From: JADGRF01 sp036382515
Lineage (GTDB): Bacteria; Myxococcota_A; Polyangia; Polyangiales; JAFGIB01
Direction of reading: 5' to 3'
Assembly (NCBI GenBank): GCA_036382515.1
Contig: DASVHQ010000075.1
Coordinates: forward strand, 15,104 to 79,103
DNA length: 64,000 nt
Below the pieces are notes generated by a model. That model was not told where the DNA came from. It worked only from the letters and a program-made list of their open reading frames with translations, and made no database searches. Position 1 is the stretch's first letter. Each line of letters opens with the position of its first letter. Shown piece by piece: positions 1-7,619 of the stretch. Made by a program: the position numbers and the translations under genes.

Positions 1-401
1 CAGCCGAAACCGGCAAGACACGCCAGACTGTGCGAGCTGCCGAAAGGTACCCGATGCCCCTCGCTCGACTGGTCGTCGTGTCGCTCCCGCTGCTGCTCGG
101 TTGTGCGGCGAGCCACGATGCGGTGGCTGTGCGTGACGCGAGCGCGGCGAAAACGGACGCCGCGCGCGTCGTCGTACGCGAAGCCAGCCGTGAAGCCGGC
201 GCCAACCATCTTCTTGTGCAGGCTCGAGTCGAGCACACTCGAAACCCAGTTGTCCGTGAGGCTGGCACCTGCGAGGATCGTCTTGCACGCGGCTGCCGGG
301 GCGACGAGGCACGGGATCCCATACAACGTTGTGTTGCTGTCCCGAGGCGCTCCTTCGACAGCCAAGGTCGAGAAGTGAGTGGGGCTCACGGCAGATGTCA
401 T
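1..401 (-). other. Open reading frame running off the left edge, uncertain
   Basis: On the minus strand an ATG at 401 opens a frame with no stop before the window edge (about 133 codons). The first ~85 residues look protein-like (hydrophobic/Thr/Ser alternation, G/C-ending codons, motifs such as TDNWVSSVLDSSLHKK), while the part nearest the edge is Arg/His-rich and looks like antisense of the lipoprotein signal read on the plus strand at 54. It could be the start of a secreted or barrel protein, or chance. No family is recognised. Confidence 0.2.
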
Positions 402-482
402 CTGCGGGGTCCAGCAGCCGCGGTGCGCCACCCCCGCGGCGCGAGGCTCACATTCGACCACGTTGCGCACGTCTCGCTCTGA
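54..482 (+). pseudogene. Possible decayed lipoprotein fragment
   Basis: From the ATG at 54 the frame starts with a good lipoprotein signal: Arg near the N-terminus, a hydrophobic core (VVVSLPLLLGC) and a lipobox Cys. After about 45 residues it turns into Arg/His-rich sequence with no protein-like pattern, and no domain is recognised. It may be the 5' end of a lipoprotein gene joined to unrelated DNA. It lies 18 bp before the kinase gene at 501. It overlaps the minus-strand frame at 1-401, and at most one of the two is real over their shared length. Confidence 0.25.
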
Positions 483-500
483 CGGACGGCGCTCGCTACG

Positions 501-3500
501 ATGAGCAGGATGCTTCAGCCGTGGCCGAGCGACGCTCCGCGTGCGACCGAACCCGCAGAGCTGGCGATCATCGGCCAGCGCTACGAGGTGCAGTCGGTGA
601 TCGGGCGCGGGGGCATGGGCGCGGTTTACCGGGTTCGTGACCTGCGCACGGACAAGGAGCTCGCGCTCAAACGGCTACGCGTGCGTGTGCGCCGCAAGAA
701 CGAGATGCTGGCGCTGTTCGAGCGCGAGTTCTACACGCTGGCGCAGCTTCGCCACCCCCGCATCATCGAGGTGCACGACTACGGCATCGATGCACACGGC
801 GCCTACTACACGATGGAGCTCTTGTCGGGCGCTGACATGCGGGAGCTGGCGCCGCTGCCCTGGCGTCTGGCGTGCAAGTACTTGCGCGAAGTGGCCACGT
901 CACTGGCGCTCTTGCACGCCAGACGCCTGGTACATCGCGATGTCACGCCCCAGAACGTGCGCGTCGGCCACGACGGTCATTGCAAGCTCATCGACTTTGG
1001 CGCCCTTTCGGACTTCGGTCGCAGCGCCGAGGTGGTCGGCACTCCGCCGTACGTGCCGCCCGAAGCGATCGACGGCAAGACCATCGATCAGCGTCTCGAT
1101 CTGTATGCGCTCGGGTGCCTCGGCTACTTCATGCTCACCGGGCACAACGCCTACCCCGCGACCGACTCTCGACAGCTGCGCACCTTCTGGGCGCGGACGC
1201 CGCAACCGCCTGGGGCGGCCCCCAAGACGTCGCGCGCGGACGCCGCCGCTCCGGGCGGCGAAGCGTTGCCCGAGATTCCCGGCGCGCTCGACGCACTCGT
1301 CATGTCGCTCTTGTCGCTGGACCCGATGGCGCGGCCCTCGAGCGCTGGCGCCGTGATCGATCAGCTCGACGCGATCACGCGCGGCGAACCGTCCGAGGAA
1401 GCAAGCCTCGCGGACAGCTACCTCGCGAGCTCACCGATCTGTGGGCGCAAGGTCGAGCTGACCAAGGTGAAGCTCGCGCTGGAGCGTTCCTTGCGGGGGC
1501 GCGGTACCACCTGCGTGATCAGCGGCCCGTCGGGCGTGGGACGCACACGCTTGCTCTGCGAGGTCGCGTTGCGCGCCAAGCTGCAGGGTTGTGTCACGGT
1601 GCAGATCGACGCGTGTGAGCACGAGGGGCCGTACGGCGCAGCGCTCGCCCTCGCCTCTCAGCTTGCGTGGCTGCTACCGGAGGCGGCTGGCATCCAAGCG
1701 GCCGAGCTCGCGCAACAGAATCCAGCGCAGATGCGCGGGCTTTACAGGCTTGCCCCCGAGCTGTGCGACGCACTCGGACTGCGCGCGCCGAGCGTGCGTC
1801 CTCTCCCGAGCGACGACGAACCGACCCGCGAGCGCGCCCACTGTCTGTCGGCGTTGCACGATCTGATCTGCGGCCTCGCGCGGCAACGGCCGCTGGCGAT
1901 CCTGGTGGACGACGTGCACCGTGCCGACGAGGCTTCGCTCAGTGTGCTCGGTACGCTCGCGCACGACGCGCGCAATTTGAAGCTGCTGCTGGTGGCCGCC
2001 CGACGCACCGGCGACGAGGCGCTGTCGGAGAGCAATCTGCACGCACTCATCCAATTCGGCGCCACTTTCGAGCTCGGTCCGCTGCCGGAGAGACAGCTGC
2101 TGGAGTGGTTGTCTTCGGTGTTCGCAGACGCACCGAATCTCGGCAGGCTCGCGAACTTTCTGTATGAGCGCACCCGCGGCCGACCGGCCAGCGTAGCGGC
2201 GCTGCTGCGCTTCCTGATCGCGCGCGGGGAGCTGCGCTACCGCGATGGCACCTGGGTGCTACCGAACGAGCCCGCACAGATGCCGTTGCCCGCGGACACG
2301 GACGACGCGATCCTCGAACAACTGCAGGCGCTGCCCGAGCCGACCCGTGCGCTGGCCGAGGCACTCGGCATGCATCGCGGCGCGCTCAGCCTCGAGCTGT
2401 GCGCGGCGTTGAGCGCACCGGCGCAAGGCGCACCGCGAGCGCCGCTGTCGCCCGAGGCGCGCGCCGAGCTCCAAGCCCAGCTCGACACGCTGGTGGGCAT
2501 CGAGGTGCTCACGCTCGGGCGCGAAGGCTATCGCGTGCGCAGTGAAGAGCTGCGCGAGAAGCTCGAGTCGCGCATCGATGCGTCGCGGCGCACTGCACTG
2601 CACCTGCGTATGGGCGAAACCATCCTGGCACGAGGCTCGCGAGCGCCGCTTGAGCAACTCGCGGCCGGCGTGCACCTGCTCGAAGCGCACGACGAGCGCG
2701 GCCTGCGCCTGACCACGCAAGCCGCTGTGGCGTTGCTCAGCCGCGTGGACGGACTGGGTGGCGCTGTACGTCTCTTGGAACGCGCACTGGTCATCGCGAA
2801 CGAGCGGGGGGCGTCGACCGCGCACCGGCTCGCGCTGCTGGGTGCGCTGTGCCTCGGTGGCTACGTGGCGGATCATCGCCTCGTGCGCCACCAAGAGCAG
2901 CTCGCCGCGGCGCTCGACGACTTGCTGCTCTTGCCCGCGGCACGCAGACTCATGACGCTGGGTGAGAAGCTCGGCCGCTACTGCGGCTACACCCTCGCCC
3001 TCTTGGTGCTCGCCTACAGCGTGCTGCGCTACTACGCGCAGCCGCGCCACGCACGGCCCGATCGCTTTCGCCGCGTGGTGCTCTGGGGCGTGAGTGGCAT
3101 GGTCGCGCTGTCGGGGCGCGCCGCGCTGTGCCTCGACAAGCCTGCCATCGACCGCATCGTCGAGCGCATCGCACCGCTGCGCGCGCTGGGCATGCGCGAT
3201 CCGGGCGGCTTCGCCGTCGAGTATTGCAAGGGCCTCGGCATCGCGACGCAAGATCGCTACGGCGAGACCCACGCCCTGTGGCTGCGCCTGGAGCGAGCGT
3301 TGAACAAGCCAGGCGCCATGCAAGAGGTGCCGCTCGAGCAACGTCGACTCTGGGTCGGCGGCGTCTCCTATGCGCTCGGCCTGTTCGAGAGCTTTCGCGG
3401 AGACCCGATCGTGCTGCAACGGGCCGAGGACCTGGAAGCCAGCGGCACCGACATGCACGCGATGATCGCGGCCCAGCTGCGCCTGCAGTACCACGGCTTT

Positions 3501-4706
3501 CGCGGCGAAACCGAGCAGGTGCGCAGGGCGTACGAGCGCATGGAAAGTTGCGCTATCCAGACGGGCTCGTCCTGGCAGGTGGAGACGTGGTCTGCGATCT
3601 CCATCAACCTGTTTGCGACGCTCTGGCACGACGTCATCATCGCCAAGCGCGCGATGCGCGAGACCCAGCGCATGAAGGACGACTTGCCGTCGCTGGCACG
3701 CTACGCGCTCAGCTCCGAGGGCACGTACCTGCTGCGCCGCGGACAACCCCGTGAGTGTGCGGACGTGTACGAGCGCCTGCTGGCTGCCGAAGCGCCGCTG
3801 TCGCGCGTCGGCTGGAGCACCTGTCACGGCTTGCTCGCCGAGGCGTACAACCAGCTCGGCATGCACGCGCAGGCCAAGACGGTGTGCGAGCGCGCGCTGT
3901 CCATGATCGCTCCGCAAGATCGCGTGTACTTCGCGATGCGCCTCGACCTCGAGCTGGCGTATGCAGTCGCGCTCTCGGGCCTCGGTGAGCACGAGCGCGC
4001 AACCGAGCACCTGAACATGCTGCTCGAGTGTTACGCACGCTTCGCCAGCCCGCTGGCGCTGGGCAGCGTCCACGAGACGCTGGCGCGGATCGCTCTCACG
4101 CGTGGCGAGCGCAAGCGCTTCACCCAACACCTGAAGCAGGTCGAAGCGCACTTCACCAAGCTCGGCAACCCGGCCCTGATCGCGCGCTTCCAGGCACTGA
4201 GCGATCTCGCGGGTGAGGGTGGTGGCTTCGTCACCAAGGTCGCGGTGATGCGCGAAGTGCGCGCCTTCGACGCTGCGATCGAACCCATCGACGAACCCGC
4301 AAAAGGGGCGCGAGCCATCCTGGCCTGGCTGATGCGCACGTGCGAGGGCTACGACGGCTACCTCTTCGGGCCTGCCGAACAGCCTGAAGACGAGCCCATG
4401 CTGTTGGCTGCGACGAGCGACAAGGAACCCGGCGCCGAGGTCTTCGAATCGGTGACCCACTCGCTGCGAGAGCTGGGCCGCGACGCAGACACGACCAACC
4501 TCGGTACCGGCGTGGCGACGCAGGCAAGCCGCGACGGCGGCTCGTCACACCTCTACCTGCTCAGCTATCTGGAAGCCGACGAGTTCCACGCCGAAGGCGC
4601 GCTCGTCTTTCTGGGGCGCGCGGCGCACGCGCCGCCGGTGCGCTACGAGCTGCTGCAAGCGGCAGCGCAACAGCTACGGCGCCTGTCTGGCCGCCCCCGT
4701 ACCTGA
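501..4706 (+). CDS. PknK-type serine/threonine kinase with AAA/TPR regulatory region
   Basis: Large signalling protein (1401 aa). The Hanks kinase domain occupies about residues 28-292: Gly loop GRGGMG (35-40), catalytic Lys57, HRDVTPQN (Asp147) and DFG (165-167). An STAND/AAA-type ATPase follows, with a P-loop GPSGVGRT at 342-349 and an acidic Walker-B-like LVDDVH. The P-loop Lys is Arg, so nucleotide hydrolysis by this module is doubtful. The middle is an all-helical TPR-like region, and the last ~150 residues resemble a GAF-like fold. This order is that of PknK/guanylate-cyclase-associated kinases, which are abundant in myxobacteria and control development or transcription. The substrate is unknown. 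ATGs at 501 and 510 are both possible starts, with no clear Shine-Dalgarno. It is transcribed alone, towards 4764-6044. Confidence 0.9.
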   Translation: MSRMLQPWPSDAPRATEPAELAIIGQRYEVQSVIGRGGMGAVYRVRDLRTDKELALKRLRVRVRRKNEMLALFEREFYTLAQLRHPRIIEVHDYGIDAHGAYYTMELLSGADMRELAPLPWRLACKYLREVATSLALLHARRLVHRDVTPQNVRVGHDGHCKLIDFGALSDFGRSAEVVGTPPYVPPEAIDGKTIDQRLDLYALGCLGYFMLTGHNAYPATDSRQLRTFWARTPQPPGAAPKTSRADAAAPGGEALPEIPGALDALVMSLLSLDPMARPSSAGAVIDQLDAITRGEPSEEASLADSYLASSPICGRKVELTKVKLALERSLRGRGTTCVISGPSGVGRTRLLCEVALRAKLQGCVTVQIDACEHEGPYGAALALASQLAWLLPEAAGIQAAELAQQNPAQMRGLYRLAPELCDALGLRAPSVRPLPSDDEPTRERAHCLSALHDLICGLARQRPLAILVDDVHRADEASLSVLGTLAHDARNLKLLLVAARRTGDEALSESNLHALIQFGATFELGPLPERQLLEWLSSVFADAPNLGRLANFLYERTRGRPASVAALLRFLIARGELRYRDGTWVLPNEPAQMPLPADTDDAILEQLQALPEPTRALAEALGMHRGALSLELCAALSAPAQGAPRAPLSPEARAELQAQLDTLVGIEVLTLGREGYRVRSEELREKLESRIDASRRTALHLRMGETILARGSRAPLEQLAAGVHLLEAHDERGLRLTTQAAVALLSRVDGLGGAVRLLERALVIANERGASTAHRLALLGALCLGGYVADHRLVRHQEQLAAALDDLLLLPAARRLMTLGEKLGRYCGYTLALLVLAYSVLRYYAQPRHARPDRFRRVVLWGVSGMVALSGRAALCLDKPAIDRIVERIAPLRALGMRDPGGFAVEYCKGLGIATQDRYGETHALWLRLERALNKPGAMQEVPLEQRRLWVGGVSYALGLFESFRGDPIVLQRAEDLEASGTDMHAMIAAQLRLQYHGFRGETEQVRRAYERMESCAIQTGSSWQVETWSAISINLFATLWHDVIIAKRAMRETQRMKDDLPSLARYALSSEGTYLLRRGQPRECADVYERLLAAEAPLSRVGWSTCHGLLAEAYNQLGMHAQAKTVCERALSMIAPQDRVYFAMRLDLELAYAVALSGLGEHERATEHLNMLLECYARFASPLALGSVHETLARIALTRGERKRFTQHLKQVEAHFTKLGNPALIARFQALSDLAGEGGGFVTKVAVMREVRAFDAAIEPIDEPAKGARAILAWLMRTCEGYDGYLFGPAEQPEDEPMLLAATSDKEPGAEVFESVTHSLRELGRDADTTNLGTGVATQASRDGGSSHLYLLSYLEADEFHAEGALVFLGRAAHAPPVRYELLQAAAQQLRRLSGRPRT

Positions 4707-4714
4707 ACGTCGGA

Positions 4715-4757
4715 CGCCGCGCGGGTTCGGCCGACACCGAAACCCGCTTCGACGGCG
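4715..4757. terminator. Hairpin between convergent genes
   Basis: Between two stop codons lies a GC-rich dyad: GCGGGTTCGG pairs with CCGAAACCCGC across a short loop, enclosed by a CGCCG/CGGCG outer stem. There is no long T-run, so a role as bidirectional terminator is inferred from its position between the kinase (ends 4706) and the TonB-like gene (ends 4764). Confidence 0.5.
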
Positions 4758-4763
4758 CGTGAC

Positions 4764-6044
4764 TCACTGGATCGAAAACGGGTATTGCACGCTGAAGGTC
4801 GGCTGCTTGAAACGCGGGAAGTGCGCGCTGCGCAGCGCGCCCTCCATACAGCGGCCAGCCGCCGTACCGGCGAACGGCGCGCCGGTGATCTGGGCCGAGC
4901 TCACGCGGCCGTCGTTGCGGACCGAGAGCAGTGCCGCGGCGCTGCCCGCTTGGCCCATGGCGCAGCCACGAACGGCCGACTGCACGGCACTGACTGCGCT
5001 GACGACGTCTTCGCGTGACGGGGCGAGCGGGAGCACGGCGGCCGACGGGGACGACTCTGCGTGCACGGTCTCGGCGTGGCGTGCGTCGGGCGAGAGCGCG
5101 CTGTCGAGCAAGGCGTCGATCGCTCCACCGCCGGGACGTGTGGCAGGTGCAGCTGTCGCTGCAGCCGTTGCTGCAGAGGTTGGCGGCGGTTCGGCGACCG
5201 ATGGAGGTGCCGCCATCGGCTGCAAGCTAGACCCAACCGGAGCCGGCGCGGGCTCGGCGGCAGGTCGCACGACCAGGACCGGCGCCGCAGGCGCGGCCAA
5301 CGACGTGGCTGCATAGCGGTTTGGGGGCGACAGTGGCGGTTCGCGCGACGAGCTCGGGCGAGCGTACGCGGTGGCAGCCGCAAGCGTGCTCGGCGTGGTC
5401 TTGGGCACGCTGCGCTCCATGGCCGCAGGCGCAGCCGTTTCACGCATGCTCTTCGCGGCGTCTGCAACGGATGGCGCGGCCGCGGGCACTTGCGCCGCCG
5501 CGAGCGGCTGCGGCACGGCGACTGCCGCGGGCGGCGGCGCAGGCGCAGCCGTGGGGGCGGAAGGCGCCGGCGCTGGCACTTCGGGCGGCGCAGGCGCAGC
5601 ACTCGCCACCGCGGGCGTGACCTGCTGCGCTGGAGCGGCTGCATGATCACCGCCACCGGAAGTCGCGAACCACACCGCGCTGAGCCCAACTCCGCAGCCG
5701 AGCCCGATCAGCAACGGCATCACCCAGGTGGCTCGCGCGCGCCGCGGCAACACGATCGGCTCCTCGTCTAGCTGAAGCTGGGGGCGCGTCGACTCGCTGA
5801 GCCTGGGTGCCACCGAGGCGCGAACGCCCGCGGGCGGCGGCGTGCTCGCACCCAACTTCGCGAGCGCTGACAGGTCGAGCACTTCGTCGTCGTTGCCGCG
5901 CACGATCGGTCGCACCGCGGATGGCGCGGCCGCAGCTGGCGGCGGCGGCGCACCGCTGTCGAGCGCATCCGAGAGCGCGTCCAGGTCATCGCTCTGCACC
6001 GGTGGCTGAAGCAAAGGTGGCGGCGGCCGCTGCGTGTTCGCCAA
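4764..6044 (-). CDS. AgmX/TonB-like single-pass envelope protein
   Basis: Protein of 426 aa if it starts at the TTG at 6044, chosen because AGGAG lies 8-10 nt upstream and the product then begins ANTQRPPPPLL; upstream in-frame ATGs (e.g. 6122) lack this. Layout: acidic/proline N-terminus on the cytoplasmic side, one membrane segment at about residue 115 (VMPLLIGLGCGVGLSAVWF), a very long Pro/Ala periplasmic stretch, and a ~100-residue C-terminal domain with two Cys (RGCAMGQAG and RCMEGALRSAHFPRF) ending in FSVQYPFSIQ. The last part resembles the C-terminal domain of AgmX/PglI and TonB-like proteins, which work with ExbB/ExbD-type motors. The motor genes at 42.4-46.9 kb could be partners, but that is inference. 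Confidence 0.75.
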   Translation of the reverse strand: MANTQRPPPPLLQPPVQSDDLDALSDALDSGAPPPPAAAAPSAVRPIVRGNDDEVLDLSALAKLGASTPPPAGVRASVAPRLSESTRPQLQLDEEPIVLPRRARATWVMPLLIGLGCGVGLSAVWFATSGGGDHAAAPAQQVTPAVASAAPAPPEVPAPAPSAPTAAPAPPPAAVAVPQPLAAAQVPAAAPSVADAAKSMRETAAPAAMERSVPKTTPSTLAAATAYARPSSSREPPLSPPNRYAATSLAAPAAPVLVVRPAAEPAPAPVGSSLQPMAAPPSVAEPPPTSAATAAATAAPATRPGGGAIDALLDSALSPDARHAETVHAESSPSAAVLPLAPSREDVVSAVSAVQSAVRGCAMGQAGSAAALLSVRNDGRVSSAQITGAPFAGTAAGRCMEGALRSAHFPRFKQPTFSVQYPFSIQ

Positions 6045-6522
6045 GAAGGGTCTCCTCGCCTCGAGCGCCTCGTGCTCGTGGACTCGAAGTCGCACCATTC
6101 TAGCACCGGTGCACCGGCGCACGTGGGAGATGCTTGCCTGGAGGCTGTCCTACGCTCGTATTCATCGACGCACATACGACCCATGCCGGTGGCGGAGCGC
6201 GGGCATGAGCACGGCGCTCTCCTTGTGACGCTTGCGCTGAGCGTGCAGGCGCGTGCGCGCGGCTTGGCTCAATGTGTCGTATTCGCCGATCGCTTGCAGC
6301 TCGGCCAGGCCGTCCATCGAGCGCATCACGACGTGCCGCCCCAGGACCGCGGCGTGGCCCAGATCATGAAAGCTGAGGGTGGCGATCGGCCCGACGAGGC
6401 TCGATCGGCATGCTTCGTGAATGAAGGTCGCCGAGCGGGTGGACTCTGTGCCGGACTGTGCGAGCGCTGCAGGCGACCCGCTTCAACCGGATCGTTTCAC
6501 CGGGAAGATCAAGGCGTCGAAT
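6045..6522. other. No gene seen
   Basis: Upstream region of the TonB-like gene. Frames on both strands are Arg/His-rich and look like chance reading of GC-rich DNA. No tRNA, clear promoter or repeat was recognised. Confidence 0.5.
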
Positions 6523-6823
6523 ATGTCATCGGTCCTGCAACACACGGCTCCGCGAACTTCCGCCCGAGTGGCGGAGCTGGCAATCGCCGTGGCCGCTGCG
6601 CTCGGTCTGGCCGGGTGCGTGTCCGAACTCTTATCACGATGATCGCATCGGGCCGTGGGACCTGGAGATCCACGTGTTCGGTTTGCAGCTTCGCGTGGGG
6701 CCGGTGCTGGCGGTGGTGAAGGCCGAGGAGGAGATCATGACGCACTTGGCGCAGCTTGTGCATCAAGGGGCGTGGATCTCGCGCGTGGCAGTGGCCGGTT
6801 CCGGCGTGTCTCGGCCGCGCTGA
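6523..6823 (+). pseudogene. Small lipoprotein gene broken by a frameshift
   Basis: The frame starting at ATG 6523 encodes a signal with lipobox (AVAAALGLAGC) but stops at 6642, only a few residues after the Cys. The adjacent frame, read from about 6610, continues with protein-like sequence (PWDLEIHVFGLQLRVGPVLA) to the stop at 6823, including an acidic helix and a hydrophobic C-terminus. Joining the frames at about 6608-6640 would give a lipoprotein of about 100 aa. Either the gene is frameshifted or the assembly has an indel here. No family is recognised. Confidence 0.45.
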
Positions 6824-7024
6824 CCGGTCGCTGACCAAGGCAGGTGGTCTCACCGAGCGCCCTCGACCGGAACCTCTGGAGCAGTGGTCTGCGCGTCGGC
6901 ACGCACCTGGCCCGTCGTCACCATACGCAGCGTCGCAGGTCGCGCTCCAAATGCATCGGGCGCGTTGCACGCAGGACACCAAGCGCTAGGGTGAGTGCAG
7001 AATGCAAAAGAGGGGAGCCGAGTT
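6824..7024. other. Intergenic, no gene seen
   Basis: The only clear signal is a purine-rich Shine-Dalgarno (gagggga) just before the GTG at 7025. Confidence 0.5.
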
Positions 7025-7333
7025 GTGAGCAAGCGAAAGATGGACGAAACGCGCGACGGTTTTCTGGCCGACGACGCACCGAGCCGCGGCGCGGACGACG
7101 ATCTCGCGGACTTGCTCGGCGCGGCTTACCTGTCGGCGGCGACCTCCGGCGAAGCGCAGGTGATGGAGGATGGCGATGCCGTCTTCGAAGAGGAGTCCGG
7201 CGGGCCGTTCCTCGAAGTTTCCGGCGCGCGGGAGTTCGCGCATGGCTTCGATGCCTCGAACCCCGAAGGCTCGGACCGTGAGGCGCTGCCGCTGGCGGTG
7301 CGCACGGCAACAGGCAGGCGCGCGCGCTTCTAA
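7025..7333 (+). CDS. Hypothetical acidic protein, 102 aa
   Basis: The GTG at 7025 is preceded by gagggga about 8 nt upstream, so it is preferred over the in-frame start at 6995. The product is hydrophilic and acidic (DDDLADLLGAAYLSAATSGE) with a basic C-terminus (TGRRARF); it has no signal peptide, membrane segment or recognised domain. Its stop codon TAA (7331-7333) coincides with the first bases of a repeat identical in kind to the end of the MITE-like element at 54,430, so insertion of that sequence may have fixed the present C-terminus. Confidence 0.6.
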   Translation: MSKRKMDETRDGFLADDAPSRGADDDLADLLGAAYLSAATSGEAQVMEDGDAVFEEESGGPFLEVSGAREFAHGFDASNPEGSDREALPLAVRTATGRRARF

Positions 7334-7374
7334 GTCAGAGATCACGATCCTGAAACGGCCTCTCGCACTGCTCA
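7331..7374 (+). repeat. Solo end of the MITE-like element at 54,430
   Basis: 44 bp matching 54430-54473 at 41 of 44 positions, starting TAAGTCAGAGATCACGATCC. The rest of the element, including its opposite terminal repeat, is not seen here, so this is a solo end or a decayed copy. It begins exactly at the stop codon of the preceding gene. Confidence 0.8.
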
Positions 7375-7619
7375 CGCTGAACGCACGCTGTCCGGTGTGC
7401 GGCATGACGAGGCAGGCCACCGCCGGCAAATAGGCTTGCGACGCGGTCCCCATGGTGGGCTGACACGGCCACGGTCACTCGCCGACGATCACAGCCTCCG
7501 GGTCGCATCGACCGCAGCGCGCAGTCTGTCCGACCGACACAGGCGCGCCACGCCGCTCGGGCCTCACGGGGCCCAGCGGCGCAGAGCGATCGGCGTGGCG
7601 TGGCCGCTGTCGCCGCGCG

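Noticed and set aside
2259..4460. 733-codon open frame antisense to the large kinase
   Set aside because: It mirrors the kinase frame; residues are His/Arg/Gln-rich with no motif. Long antisense frames are usual at this G+C content.
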